In this document: positions 9,001 to 16,715 of the stretch, in pieces
How the letters are laid out: each line of letters opens with the position of its first letter
Position numbering within the stretch: position 1 is the first letter of the stretch
NCBI GenBank assembly: GCA_016745075.1
Contig: JADGDD010000003.1
Coordinates: 62,001 to 126,000 of the forward strand
Direction of reading: 5' to 3'
DNA: 64,000 bases
From: Planctomycetota bacterium
GTDB lineage: Bacteria; Planctomycetota; UBA11346
Notes under the pieces: generated by a model
The model's input: only the letters and a program-made list of their open reading frames with translations
Told to the model about the DNA's origin: nothing
Databases searched by the model: none
Program-made: the position numbers and the translations under genes

Positions 9001-11332
9001 AACAGGGGCATGGATCTTAGAACGACAATTGCGAGATTCTACTTTATCTGCTGGAGATAGATTTGGTTCAGCGATCGATCTCATTGGAGATGTTGCTATT
9101 ATTGGCGCTCCAAATGCTGAGAAAGTTGGTGGAGATGCTGCTCAAGCCGGTATGGCATTGATTTTCCAACGTAATGAAGTCACTCGTTCATGGACTCGTA
9201 AAGAATTACTACGCCAATCTACGGAATTAGCTGACGGTCATTTTGGACGTTCGGTTGCAATCTCTAGAAGTAGTTCTACTAATTTTGCCTGTGCAGTAGG
9301 TTCAGAACTCTACGATGCGGTTAGCCTGTACTCTATCAATACAATTGGTAATGGCTGGGTATTTACGGAGCATGCTCCACTTCCAGCTCAAGATAGTGGT
9401 ATCAATATATCTAATGGATCATTTGGCTATGCTGTTGACCTAAGCTCAGACGGTCTTGCGGTTGGTGTTCCACTGGGAGATAACTTACGCGGTCAAAGAG
9501 CTGGTAGTGTGTATGTGTATACACGAAGTTCAGTCTCTAGTTCTTGGAGTCTGAGCGGTCATTTGACAAGTAGTGATGGCTTGCCTAGCGATGCATTTGG
9601 ATCGGCAGTGGCGATTACTAAAACTACGGTAAATTCTGTCTCTATTGGAGAAGTCGTTGTTGGAGCACCAAACGCGCCAGGACTCGTAACAAATTCAGGT
9701 GTTGCTTACCAGTTTATTTATTCTGCGATAGACACTTCTTGGATTCAGCGACGTAAATACGAACCATGGGTCTCTGCAGGCATTGATCGATTTGGTTATT
9801 CTATAGCAGCTACAGGAGGAAGTTCAGAGCGAAGTAGTGTGGCGTTTATTGGTACACCTGACGATGACGAACATGGTGTTGATGCCGGTAATGTTTATGT
9901 CAAAAACATGAATGATGTGCCAATTATTGTGAACGATGATATTGTACAAATTGTACCAGCTGATCCGAAAAGAATTCAATATACTGTTGATGCTATACTT
10001 GAAGATAGCACAAAGGTTATCGATTTATTAGCCATTGACCCTGATGGTGACCCACTCGTTTGGACTTTGGTCTCAGATATTACCGATGCAGAGTTGGTTG
10101 TTGATAGCAATAGCTATTCATCAGATGGCGATAAGATTGGTTCAAATGAGCAGGTATCAGTTGTATTTACTCCAGCAGCTAACGCTAACAGTACAACCCA
10201 TGGTAGTGATTGGGTCTTTACTCTCAGATCAACCGACCCATTCGGCGCGTACGATGAAGTAGAAGTAACAATTAGAGTTACACCGGTAGATGATGTGCCA
10301 GTAGCAAATGATATTATATTTGTTGTAGATGATGTTGTCGCTGCCAAGAGTGGAACGGTATTTGGTTCTGATCCTGATGATCCAACGGCCGGTGTCACAT
10401 TCGTATACTCGTATGCCCTTGTTACAGATGTGGGAGCAGGAGAAGGTACTCTGGTATTCAATAATGATGGAAGCTTTACTTACACGCCGCCTGTAGGTGC
10501 TGTGAATATGACAGGCATCTCCTTTGAATATACTGTGTCAGTTACGGCGACGGATAATAGTGTCGTACCTCCTGTTGTCTCTGTACAGACTTCGGCAAAA
10601 GCATTAGTGACGATTGAGGTGGTTAACACAAGTGATGCAGTTTATGGCCATTTGTTAGGCGATAAGATCTTCTTGGGCCTATCCTCTAGTGGTGATGCTC
10701 AGCAAGATAAAGCAGCACTGAGTAGCTTGGGTCTTAACGTTGCAAATGTGAAAGTAGCTGAATGGGATGAAGAAGCAGCGACACCTGTTTGGACACCAGT
10801 GCCTACAACGGTCTCTAATAGAAAAGGGTATTGGGTTGAAAATAAAAATCCGGGACCATTAGCGATTATGTTAATTGGTTCACCACTTGATTCAGATGCG
10901 CGAGTTTCAATCCCGCTGAAAGCAGGCTGGAATGAAATTAGCATACCATTAGTTGCGGGTAACATTACTGCTACTAATCCGGTTACTTGGAGATCTTTGC
11001 GAGTGATGGATGCAAATGGTAAAATAAGTGCTGTAGGTGTTAATGATTACCTATGGACATATAACGCTACTGAAGATATTCTGGTTCCAGTTTGGGATGG
11101 TAGTGCGTTTGGTGTCTCTATTAGTCCAATAAGCAATGCTAGCTCGTTTACCATGGAAACGAATCTGTATCCATGGCGCGGTTACTGGTTTAAGGCAGCA
11201 GCAGATAATACTCAGTTGATTGTTTATGAGCCACCGTCTTCTGATGAGGTCCCTGCAGGAATGGCAATGATTCCATCGGAAAAAGATAATAAAGTGGTTA
11301 TCTTGATGATTGGCGGAACGGTTGCTCGATAA
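2..11332 (+). CDS. Giant secreted/surface protein (5' truncated by window edge): multiple Calx-beta domains, Ca-binding DxNxN repeats, nested metzincin-like protease domain, FG-GAP beta-propeller repeats
   Basis: Reading frame is open from nt 2 upstream of the listed GTG at 32 (AAT GCC TCA TCA TTA ATT CCT GGA...). Many Calx-beta signatures (GTAT..DY..L.GT..IPAG......PI.D...E..ETV...L). HEIGHNMGLNHDG zinc motif at about 6845-6880. Repeated FG-GAP-like G..FG.AV.....VVGAP units at about 8.6-9.9 kb. Confidence 0.9.
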   Translation, partial: NASSLIPGHAVIVDDLNNNGFEDVVITAIAGNILTVTRSTTIAAAHADDTYIYQSNGTYFPNNVNSPVKAAEVAIRVVDTTYTTYDSTLPITTSQPTAEAPFTSYEVYADRYVEMQLDSGAGLLPGDAEIGVDYDVEYKIGGGGYSEGVDGFVNQPFAYRLHHELAGEDPAPPKPILVGGSRNIVDPEGFDTFYIQGGSIVPIEPSNYYRSNSTRRIDINGDGDTDDNVLDLNSDGDFDDPGESEATWFRFTGTDVNAAIVWESFTDYNGNGVYDGVLSEPFTDYNGNSVRDTLIDEPFIDGNGNLTYDPGEAFTDYNSNSARDTNINEPYTDWNGSGTYDATLAEPYVDANGDGNYDASIDPTALTDVNVFVGEGNGDFSFDATDRPLIINGSYNDWNWNPAPISTGRPETPALDRVISTIDGQTLLQRGNEPGGAADTFDAIEMTIGTVTYYGVITGVTSQPDGNSNGYRITVGWVTASEMNHPERPSPPNINPASGNYGDGITDGILSDQYIKTHDYDDMWFAGRTGAHANIRHRNGRWGGSRFFAVQQDIPNLTRLSINRYTLVAQQKATTNTDANGSPVFDTEYVWDTPQTINGWQVDEPRVYPIDGGDVWTVSVGASVGTYYAGDVIRFQGDPQYYRVTGPTPSRRGRTQPTEQGKDRGYENDAFNSFVPSKGAPGPYVNIFPSLRREIRRDEDNDGDGTVESASCVGVSASNDDVAVLSRFRPDGLYDSANNHRDSLIIPGYPPAPVPDYPSGFTADDLKYGDKIEFAIIPVDDTTVEAAEDVRLTIQTSNNNNGYDVLDPQSVTSIIRDNDVVVDVELVSNASEPNQAGYFRILLDRAFPVDVDIKYVLSNNGPGPWAAPNDSKSNFVSNIQVMAQGSGYISTPTVVITDATGVDAVAEAKMVYTRNANGDIIDGYVTAIIITEPGYGYTSPVISFTGGGGGVGASALGVVGNKPWNNTGGDGKDFSIAGFDPVSLIGTIRIPANALSVDIAVSPLSDVRIEGNENLQIRLLDSDDYVLKGGEAGGQNATAASMNITDSRGIISIAAIVNEAVESPNAPTDGVFRVTASDDLGNPIVLTQNMTVTYQVNGTATADVDYGAISGQVVILAGTSSTDIIISPFDDLIIDPSETVVATLTASPGYTLDGQYSQATINIVDDEPQLTVRVIQHASEPNTNGIFRIEYPGVPDGVALNRAIEVTYTVGGTATSAVDYSSLSGTAFIQKDNRFVDVVVAPIEDLISDAGETVDITLQASGLFTLGTTSASATMTIGETTNIQGEVSVGVVEDITYESPSPTPAQFELRLDRDSAATYDEVTVVYGFDGTAQHSIDYAAPLATTTFAGLNSNIEVSTIAAQGDTLVVLRTRMTGSEVLLPAGLSLKIGVHSYASSTGSVTLTNAGATFTLSTPLQSAVAVGDLVTARTTGTFAAYTDITTAAIAGTGPYTITIPATDVPANVRLMDSVGNIYVCNNAAGTGVTSLTADTISTTIAPTGCTFTAGTLWILSSTATLDVTPIDDQLVEIDEYVLITLTSGLRYTINGSAVTATVTIKDNEPTIRVLWKKDAKEPSTIAGSPVLGQVEVSYPGIPAGTALDRDITVPYTLSGTATMSFDYQDLTGSVLIPAGTRSAVIDVTPLYDVVSDPNETVKFAISGGLTYSVSSSDASATVSIIDGTEIQGVVRLHNKDVGVSDTIAVIPQAFKPIDTTYESSYNDSAELALMKGQMLVSLERTRGGALNTRVETVTVPYLVGGTAVAGTDYVALAGTVVFNNQLAVPEQNASAQITLQTDGDIMRLPAGTLVTLADGTVYTLTNNVEITPTATAYDIDEAAIAAVAGDTIATVNKITDQLAVIPMVALDDTEVEVDETVQLTLRSGSNYALDTNGNGGESWISKTATIIDDEPFISIAKQQDSQEPTVSTSAGTNGQFRVYYSYPRVPQGVLPKPLTRDIKIHYDVSGTATNAVDYVTIPGTVTIPANAVEAFIDIEALYDLIIDPNETVVVSLKAPTTAPGSGFGLAAQDLACCDHEHLALGDGIINTEVEFGGAVFTTESLPESSFKAELQALDAAALEKAEASIQKQRIPLADLSTIHVSEAGDLYYACQKYDGPEIPKAMPIANEPKFAEPPKLHSNPGSTNVLYLDIDGHLVTNTQWNTSRGEASYDCRPYDRDGDFSTFSQTEVDEIVVIWQWVSEAYIGFDIDVTTEAPTTWTPTTARALITSITDTNGVTLPSALQAGGIAYLDAFGSFSYDANENTRLGPAFIYVEQTGDKSGAAMTVVHEIGHNMGLNHDGDSGEYYSNHGPDPMTWGPCMGGPYGTNVVQWSKGDYANASNTAEDDLAMIAAKTGGYRPDDHGNDAGSASSPAIDGVQLTATGIIETTDDHDVFVLDSGAGDISLTATPTRMSSGPWGGMLDVLLELRDSNDSVVVSVDPTDETVAILSATVAAGRYYLHVIPAANGDPMAAQPTGWTTYGSLGQYSISGTVPQGSAPPPPSSDSGYGIDPSAFTATVVIEDGSTSQGVVSITVTDSTAAELTFVPATQSDSTGSIALSLDRSADDTRIDLVTVPLSIAGTATMTEDYITIPSQVTFSNEIIIPVHTASEITAAPNQLKMASVRGTMLIPDGATLDVSSFVGASSAVTLTIAGPVTLTETPQLVTIAAGIVPSEIAAENRTIPSRITNQEIILTVTPVDDMIVEGDETVVLQVQSGVNYSVIATSISQRTVTIQDDEPIISIVAVDREAKEPTSATAPVTDLGQFVISYTPRIQALNRDITILYSVSGSATKAIDYTELTGVAQIPAGKTSVDLFITPVFDSLDDINETVVVTLLDSIIQDSANNPQLSNALVVIDNNTDKPPVTTNNDELMRPGDHMGTSVAVHNDWAVVGAPDDDSDTADLDADDCGGVYIYRRSATDNRAWEFYTKLTAGSERHAGDQFGAAVAIADNISGTDTTSYVPTILVGAPGYDQNGLDTGLVFVYAYDLNADDPSTVADETNDADSRTGAWILERQLRDSTLSAGDRFGSAIDLIGDVAIIGAPNAEKVGGDAAQAGMALIFQRNEVTRSWTRKELLRQSTELADGHFGRSVAISRSSSTNFACAVGSELYDAVSLYSINTIGNGWVFTEHAPLPAQDSGINISNGSFGYAVDLSSDGLAVGVPLGDNLRGQRAGSVYVYTRSSVSSSWSLSGHLTSSDGLPSDAFGSAVAITKTTVNSVSIGEVVVGAPNAPGLVTNSGVAYQFIYSAIDTSWIQRRKYEPWVSAGIDRFGYSIAATGGSSERSSVAFIGTPDDDEHGVDAGNVYVKNMNDVPIIVNDDIVQIVPADPKRIQYTVDAILEDSTKVIDLLAIDPDGDPLVWTLVSDITDAELVVDSNSYSSDGDKIGSNEQVSVVFTPAANANSTTHGSDWVFTLRSTDPFGAYDEVEVTIRVTPVDDVPVANDIIFVVDDVVAAKSGTVFGSDPDDPTAGVTFVYSYALVTDVGAGEGTLVFNNDGSFTYTPPVGAVNMTGISFEYTVSVTATDNSVVPPVVSVQTSAKALVTIEVVNTSDAVYGHLLGDKIFLGLSSSGDAQQDKAALSSLGLNVANVKVAEWDEEAATPVWTPVPTTVSNRKGYWVENKNPGPLAIMLIGSPLDSDARVSIPLKAGWNEISIPLVAGNITATNPVTWRSLRVMDANGKISAVGVNDYLWTYNATEDILVPVWDGSAFGVSISPISNASSFTMETNLYPWRGYWFKAAADNTQLIVYEPPSSDEVPAGMAMIPSEKDNKVVILMIGGTVAR
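788..1087 (+). repeat. Six imperfect ~17-aa tandem repeats, (E)PFTDYNGNxxYDxxLx (Ca-binding DxNxN type)
   Basis: ESFTDYNGNGVYDGVLS / EPFTDYNGNSVRDTLID / EPFIDGNGNLTYDPG / EAFTDYNSNSARDTNIN / EPYTDWNGSGTYDATLA / EPYVDANGDGNYDASID. Confidence 0.85.
6400..7060 (+). other. Metzincin-like metalloprotease domain within the giant CDS (approximate bounds)
   Basis: VVHEIGHNMGLNHDGDSGEYYSNHGPDPMTWGPCMG: HExxHxxGLxHD zinc motif followed by a downstream DPMTWGPCMG that could act as the Met-turn. Confidence 0.75.
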
Positions 11333-11361
11333 GTAGATATTCTACTGAAAGGATTTAAATT

Positions 11362-11877
11362 ATGCTTCTTAGACAAACAATTGGTGCCCTTATAGTTTCT
11401 GCAACTTTTATGTTTCAAGGTTGTGGTGGTGGTGGAACAGGGCTTGATGTTGATGGTAATGCAACGGTTCCTAGTGAACAGGTGCCATCGCTTGGATCAG
11501 TGTCTCTCTCTCCTAATAGTCTCAAGTTTATTGGAGGGCAAGTAACGCTGAGTATACCAATTTCTAATACTCGTGATATTACGACGGTAACGGCTGAAGT
11601 TATTAAGCTGCCAAGTCTTTCTGGCACAAAAATAACTTTGACAGAAGCAGGGCCTGGTACGAATGTGTGGGTTGGGACTTATACTTTTGATCCTAATAAT
11701 GACATCAGCCAGCCGGAACCTCCAGCTGGTAGGTCTGTAAGCTACACAGTGTCTGCAAGTGCAGTTACGAGTTTTAATAATACTTATACATCATTGTCTA
11801 CTCCAGTTACTGTCCCAGCTATGGTGCTACCGACAACTGGTTCAACAAAAGGCATACCGGCTACCACTGACTTTTAA
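11362..11877 (+). CDS. Small predicted lipoprotein with Ig-like region, downstream partner of the giant protein
   Basis: Signal peptide with lipobox-like ...ATFMFQGCGGGG; starts 29 nt after the giant CDS stop. Confidence 0.7.
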   Translation: MLLRQTIGALIVSATFMFQGCGGGGTGLDVDGNATVPSEQVPSLGSVSLSPNSLKFIGGQVTLSIPISNTRDITTVTAEVIKLPSLSGTKITLTEAGPGTNVWVGTYTFDPNNDISQPEPPAGRSVSYTVSASAVTSFNNTYTSLSTPVTVPAMVLPTTGSTKGIPATTDF

Positions 11878-11910
11878 CAAAGCTTAGGGTACTAGTATAG
11901 AGTTCTTATC

Positions 11911-11938
11911 AGCCCAAGGTTTAACCTTGGGCTGTTTT
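11911..11938 (+). terminator. Rho-independent terminator
   Basis: Perfect inverted repeat AGCCCAAGGTT-T-AACCTTGGGCT followed by gttttg. Confidence 0.8.
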
Positions 11939-12133
11939 GTATGTAAAGAGTAAAGGTTTACTGCCAAAATTAGCGGTTACAGAGACAATGGCCCTATCAG
12001 TAAGGTCTTGCTGAAGAAAAGAAATTCCTACTAAGAATCCCTATATTACTAGATCGGACAGTGAATAGGACTCTTTTTCTCAATAGGGTCCAAGTTTTTT
12101 ATCACAACCCCCTAATTTTCTGCCATGCAATAA

Positions 12134-12200
12134 GTGCATAGATTCGTGCATAGATCACTAATGTCGAACAAAAAAGATAATCATATCCAGTTATGCACTT
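12134..12200. promoter_or_regulatory. Candidate regulator-binding repeats upstream of the nap/HAO locus
   Basis: Direct repeat GTGCATAGAT at 12134-12143 and 12146-12155 (12-bp period) plus inverted copy TATGCACTT at 12192-12200. Confidence 0.4.
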
Positions 12201-12264
12201 TTATTGGTTTAGAATGCGACTAGCCTGAAATTTCAATCGTCACCTAGAGATAATGGACTGATAC

Positions 12265-13002
12265 ATGACTGAGAGCATAAACAGAACAGGGGATGCAGAC
12301 CCAGAAAAGAGCTGGCTTGGCTATATGGCAGGCGTTGTTTTTTTCGTGATAGCAGCATATATGTTCTTTACGGGAAGTAAGGTGGATGTTCCACATGCCC
12401 AATCACCAGCTATAACTGCAGAAGATATTAGTGTAGAGCCACGTCGTAAAATGCTTGGTAATCCACCTTTAGTGAAAATCGGTGGTTTTGACCGTACCTG
12501 TCAGGATTGTCATCAGCACTTTAAATCAGGAGCCCCGGTTTCAGATGAGCAGCGTAAGCAGCATCAAGGCCTTGTCTTACAGCATGGCATGAATGATGGT
12601 TGCTATAACTGCCACAATAATGAAGACCGCAACATGCTCAATTTGCATAATAACTATACGGTAACGTTCGATAAGAGTGAAATGCTGTGCGCACAATGTC
12701 ATGGTACAACTTACCGTGATTGGCGAGATGGCATGCATGGTAAGACTATTGGCGCATGGGATGATACCATACAGAAAGATGGCGCACGTTTACAGAGGCG
12801 TCTCAAGTGCGTTGAATGTCACGACCCACATCACCCTGCTTACGGCAAAATAAAACCATTGCCTGGTCCTAACACTTTGCGCATGGGAGATCAGTCACAA
12901 CAGCACCATACCTATGAAAGCCCAATTATGAAGTGGCAGAATGAGCTTGAAGGCAATGCGCATGATCATGAAGAAGGTCATGCAGACGAGGGAGGCCACT
13001 AA
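12265..13002 (+). CDS. Membrane-anchored tetraheme cytochrome c
   Basis: One N-terminal TM segment; four CxxCH motifs (CQDCH, CYNCH, CAQCH, CVECH). Confidence 0.85.
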   Translation: MTESINRTGDADPEKSWLGYMAGVVFFVIAAYMFFTGSKVDVPHAQSPAITAEDISVEPRRKMLGNPPLVKIGGFDRTCQDCHQHFKSGAPVSDEQRKQHQGLVLQHGMNDGCYNCHNNEDRNMLNLHNNYTVTFDKSEMLCAQCHGTTYRDWRDGMHGKTIGAWDDTIQKDGARLQRRLKCVECHDPHHPAYGKIKPLPGPNTLRMGDQSQQHHTYESPIMKWQNELEGNAHDHEEGHADEGGH

Positions 13003-13003
13003 T

Positions 13004-14008
13004 ATGAGTGAACAGCCAGTAGAACAGGAAGGCGTGGACCGTCGTAATTTTTTACGCACAGGGTTTGCGGCGCTTGGGGGTTTAACTGCATTTGCAGCAG
13101 CACTGAAGCCTTTAGAGGATGTAAGTCTTGAAGATGTTGGTACCATCGAATCTTTATTACAGAAGCATTACAAGGAGATGGATGAAGCGGAAATGGCCGT
13201 TGCTCTAGAGCGTATTGCTGGAGAAGTCGATAAGCGTTATGGTTTGCGTCCAGAGATTCGCGATATTAAAGCTAAAGATGGTGTAGAATTTGTCTATGCG
13301 CTAAATTTAAGCCGTTGTGTAGGCTGTCGTAAATGTGTGCATGCTTGTGTTGCGGAAAATAATCAAAGCCGTGACCCAGAAATTCAATATATCCGTGTAT
13401 TGGAAATGCCACGTGGTACAACTGATATTGAACACGGTAACCATCACTATGAAAAACCATTAGTGCCTTCTGATGACCATTATTATATGCCGATTCAATG
13501 TCACCAGTGCGCAGATGCACCATGTGTGAAGGTGTGCCCGGTTGAGGCCACTTGGACAGAGCCAGATGGTTTAACCGTTATTGATTATGATTGGTGTATT
13601 GGTTGTCGTTATTGTGAAGCAGCTTGCCCATATTGGGCGCGTCGATTCAACTGGGAAGAACCTGGTGGATTAAATAAAGACAATATTAACCCAGACATGA
13701 GTTACTTAACAAACCGTCCACGTAAAAAAGGTGTGATGGAGAAATGTACCTTCTGTGCACATAGAACCCGTGAAGGTGAAATGCCGGCATGTTTAGAAGT
13801 ATGCCCTGTTGGCGCGCGTAAGTTTGGTAATATTTTAGATCCAGAATCAGAAGTTCGTCAGATTTTGAAAAACAAACGCACCTTTACCTTAAAAGAAGAA
13901 GTTGGCACCATGCCACGCTTCTTCTATTACTTTGATGAACGTTATCCACGTGGTGATAAAGAACAGGCTTCTATTCAAGGGATTCTTGATGGGGAGGTCA
14001 TGGCGTGA
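13004..14008 (+). CDS. Tat-exported 4x[4Fe-4S] ferredoxin-like subunit (NrfC/HmcB/DmsB-like)
   Basis: Twin-arginine RRNFLRTGFAALGG; clusters CVGCRKCVHAC, CHQCADAPCVKVCP, CIGCRYCEAACP, CTFCAHR...CLEVCP. Start chosen at 13004 instead of the ORF-track start 12941. Confidence 0.88.
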   Translation: MSEQPVEQEGVDRRNFLRTGFAALGGLTAFAAALKPLEDVSLEDVGTIESLLQKHYKEMDEAEMAVALERIAGEVDKRYGLRPEIRDIKAKDGVEFVYALNLSRCVGCRKCVHACVAENNQSRDPEIQYIRVLEMPRGTTDIEHGNHHYEKPLVPSDDHYYMPIQCHQCADAPCVKVCPVEATWTEPDGLTVIDYDWCIGCRYCEAACPYWARRFNWEEPGGLNKDNINPDMSYLTNRPRKKGVMEKCTFCAHRTREGEMPACLEVCPVGARKFGNILDPESEVRQILKNKRTFTLKEEVGTMPRFFYYFDERYPRGDKEQASIQGILDGEVMA

Positions 14009-15261
14009 AGAATTATCTAACTTTTTTGCTTCGTTGTTTTCGTCTCAGCTTGGTTGGTCATCGCTCCTATAAGATTTGGATTATTAGTTTGACCGCAATC
14101 TCTTTGCTTGGGCTTAATGCCTACCTCAAACAGTTTGTGCAAGGTCTTGCAACAACAGGTATGACAGACCAAGTAAGTTGGGGTATGTATATTGCAAACT
14201 TTACTTTCTTGGTAGGTATGGCTGCCGCTGCGGTGATGTTGGTTATTCCTGCTTATATTTATCGAAATAAAGAACTGCACAACTTAGTTATTTACGGTGA
14301 GCTACTTGCTGTAGCTGCGATTATCATGTGCCTTATGTTCATTACTGCAGACCTCGGTCGTCCGGACCGTTTCGCTAATTTATTAAGAAGGTTTAACTTT
14401 CCAGATTCGGTGTTGGCATGGGACGTTATTGCTCTGAATGGCTATCTTTTATTGAATGTATGGATTTGCGGTTATCTTATCTTCAAAAAATATATGAATA
14501 AAACGCCATCTAAAAAATTCTATATTCCATTTGTATTTATCGCAATTGTCTGGGCTTTCAGTATTCATACTGTTACGGCTTTCTTGTATCAAGGTCTTGG
14601 TAGTCGTCCTTTTTGGAATAGCGCCGTTATTGCACCACGTTTCTTGGCTTCTGCTTTTGCCGCTGGCCCAGCGTTTATTATTGTAACGTTACAGGTTATT
14701 CGTCACTTTACGAGTTGTGAAGTAAAAGATGTAGCGCTGAAAACCCTTAAGGGTATTGTAACTATTGCTTTAACCGTGAATATGTTTTTGCTTGGTTGTG
14801 AAGTGTTTACCGAATTCTACACTGGTTCAGCACATGCGGTGAGTGCAGAGTACTTATTCCTTGGCCTGCACGGTCATAGTGCTTTGGTTCCGTGGATATG
14901 GACTGCTATTACCTTTAACACAATAGCGCTTATCATTCTCTATGCACCGCGTATTCGTGATCGTATGGCATGGGTGAATGTGGCCTGTGTACTTATGATT
15001 GTTGGTATCTGGATAGAAAAAGGAATGGGTCTTATTATTCCCGCATTTGTGCCATCCCCACTGGGTGAAATTGTAGAATATGCGCCAACTATGAATGAAA
15101 CAATCATCTGCTTAGGAATTTGGGCATTTGGATTGTTGTGTTATACTATTCTTGTTCGTGTTACCGTACCAGTTCTGAGTGGAGAGTTGTCTGTAGACAG
15201 CAATACTACTAAGAGCACTTTAAATACCCCATCACCCTCTAAAGAAGGAGTTCAATCATGA
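14005..15261 (+). CDS. NrfD/PsrC-like polytopic membrane subunit (quinol interaction)
   Basis: About 10 hydrophobic segments, immediately downstream of the 4Fe-4S subunit with 4-bp overlap; NrfD-like organisation. Confidence 0.85.
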   Translation: MKNYLTFLLRCFRLSLVGHRSYKIWIISLTAISLLGLNAYLKQFVQGLATTGMTDQVSWGMYIANFTFLVGMAAAAVMLVIPAYIYRNKELHNLVIYGELLAVAAIIMCLMFITADLGRPDRFANLLRRFNFPDSVLAWDVIALNGYLLLNVWICGYLIFKKYMNKTPSKKFYIPFVFIAIVWAFSIHTVTAFLYQGLGSRPFWNSAVIAPRFLASAFAAGPAFIIVTLQVIRHFTSCEVKDVALKTLKGIVTIALTVNMFLLGCEVFTEFYTGSAHAVSAEYLFLGLHGHSALVPWIWTAITFNTIALIILYAPRIRDRMAWVNVACVLMIVGIWIEKGMGLIIPAFVPSPLGEIVEYAPTMNETIICLGIWAFGLLCYTILVRVTVPVLSGELSVDSNTTKSTLNTPSPSKEGVQS

Positions 15262-16706
15262 AGCAACGACTGCTGTCCATTCTGGGCATCTGCGTCTTCG
15301 CTTGCATTTTGGGATCTGCATCGTTGCATGCAGCGGCTATTGGCCCTGCGGAACTAAGTGCGCAATCCAAAAAATGTGTCGAGTGTCATAAGCAGGAAAA
15401 TACATCACTGTATCAACAGTGGGGTGACAGTAAGCATTACCGTGGTAATGTAGGCTGTTTTGAATGTCACAGTGCTGACCCAAGCGATGCAGATGCATTC
15501 AAGCATTATGGCGCAACCATCTCAGTTATCGTAAGTCCAAAAGACTGCGGACGCTGCCACGAAAAAGAAGTGGAAGAGTTCATTGGTTCACATCATGCAC
15601 AGGCAGGCCGTATTCTTGGTTCACTTGATAACGTTCTTGCAGAAGTGGTAGAGGGCAATCATGGTATGGTTACAGAGGCATTCCCAGAAGGTGTTTCTGC
15701 AGCAGCAGTAAATGGTTGTTGGCAGTGTCATGGTTCAGAGGTAAAAGTATTGCCAAGCGGCAAGCTTGATCCAGCAACCTGGCCAAATACTGGTATTGGT
15801 CGTATTAATCCTGATGGTTCTCGCGGTTCTTGTGCAGCATGTCACAGCCGTCATGAGTTTTCTGTCGCACAAGCACGTTTCCCAGACACCTGCGGTAAAT
15901 GCCATATGGGTCCTGACCATCCACAAATCGAAATCTATAATGAGTCAAAGCATGGTATCGCATTCCGTGCTAATATAGACGAGATGAATCTTGATAGTGA
16001 AAAATGGATTCCAGGTGAAGACTATTCAGCAGCTCCAACTTGTGCAACCTGTCACATGAGTGCAACAAAAAATCAACCAGTTACTCATGACATTGGCATG
16101 CGTATCTCTTGGAATAACCGTCCTGTCATGAGTGTTCGCCCAGAAGTATCTGATGCGAAGATGAATCTTCCAGGTGCAAATGTTCCTTGGCAAACACGTC
16201 GTCAGAATATGAAAGATGTGTGTATTTCTTGTCACACAACTGGTTGGGTTGATAACTGGTACGAGCAATATGATGGCTTGATTGATCTTTATAATAATAA
16301 ATTTGCTAAACCGGGTAAAGCTCTTTATGCAGCAGCTAAACCATTGCTACGCCCAGTGAAATTTGGCAACAAGCTTGACTTCATTTGGTTTGAACTGTGG
16401 CATCATGAAGGTCGCCGAGCGCGTCATGGCGCATCTATGATGGGTCCAGACTACACGCACTGGCATGGTACCTATGAAATTGCTAAACATTTCTATGTGA
16501 AGATGATTCCAGAGCTTGAGCATCTTATTGATGCAGGACTTAACAGCAGCAAACCAGAAAAAGTTGAAGCAGCGAAAAAACTGCAAGAAACTTTGGATGA
16601 AGTTCTCAGCGATAATAACCATAAATGGTTTAAAGGCGAAATGGACCCAGAAGAAGCCGCCGCTCGTAAAAAAGCCGCAGCAGAATTCAAAGCCCGTTAC
16701 AAATAG
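15258..16706 (+). CDS. Octaheme cytochrome c, hydroxylamine oxidoreductase (HAO) family
   Basis: Signal peptide plus eight CxxCH motifs (CVECH, CFECH, CGRCH, CWQCH, CAACH, CGKCH, CATCH, CISCH); HAO-like C-terminus WHHEGRRARHGASMMGPDYTHWHGTYEIAKHF. Confidence 0.88.
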   Translation: MKQRLLSILGICVFACILGSASLHAAAIGPAELSAQSKKCVECHKQENTSLYQQWGDSKHYRGNVGCFECHSADPSDADAFKHYGATISVIVSPKDCGRCHEKEVEEFIGSHHAQAGRILGSLDNVLAEVVEGNHGMVTEAFPEGVSAAAVNGCWQCHGSEVKVLPSGKLDPATWPNTGIGRINPDGSRGSCAACHSRHEFSVAQARFPDTCGKCHMGPDHPQIEIYNESKHGIAFRANIDEMNLDSEKWIPGEDYSAAPTCATCHMSATKNQPVTHDIGMRISWNNRPVMSVRPEVSDAKMNLPGANVPWQTRRQNMKDVCISCHTTGWVDNWYEQYDGLIDLYNNKFAKPGKALYAAAKPLLRPVKFGNKLDFIWFELWHHEGRRARHGASMMGPDYTHWHGTYEIAKHFYVKMIPELEHLIDAGLNSSKPEKVEAAKKLQETLDEVLSDNNHKWFKGEMDPEEAAARKKAAAEFKARYK

Positions 16707-16715
16707 AAAATAGTT

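Noticed and set aside
116-11418. Many antisense and alternate-frame ORFs of 60-130 aa inside the giant gene (for example 116-349, 2005-2217, 6309-6614, 10114-10461)
   Set aside because: They lie in shadow frames of a long high-confidence coding sequence, lack domain signatures or ribosome sites, and have low-complexity composition.
15258-16706. HAO-family gene taken as evidence for an anammox organism (and the 47-57 kb rSAM/desaturase cluster as ladderane synthesis)
   Set aside because: No hydrazine synthase or hydrazine dehydrogenase set is in the window, and the cluster lacks the FabF/ACP/phytoene-desaturase-like genes associated with proposed ladderane clusters. HAO homologs occur in many non-anammox nitrate/nitrite reducers.
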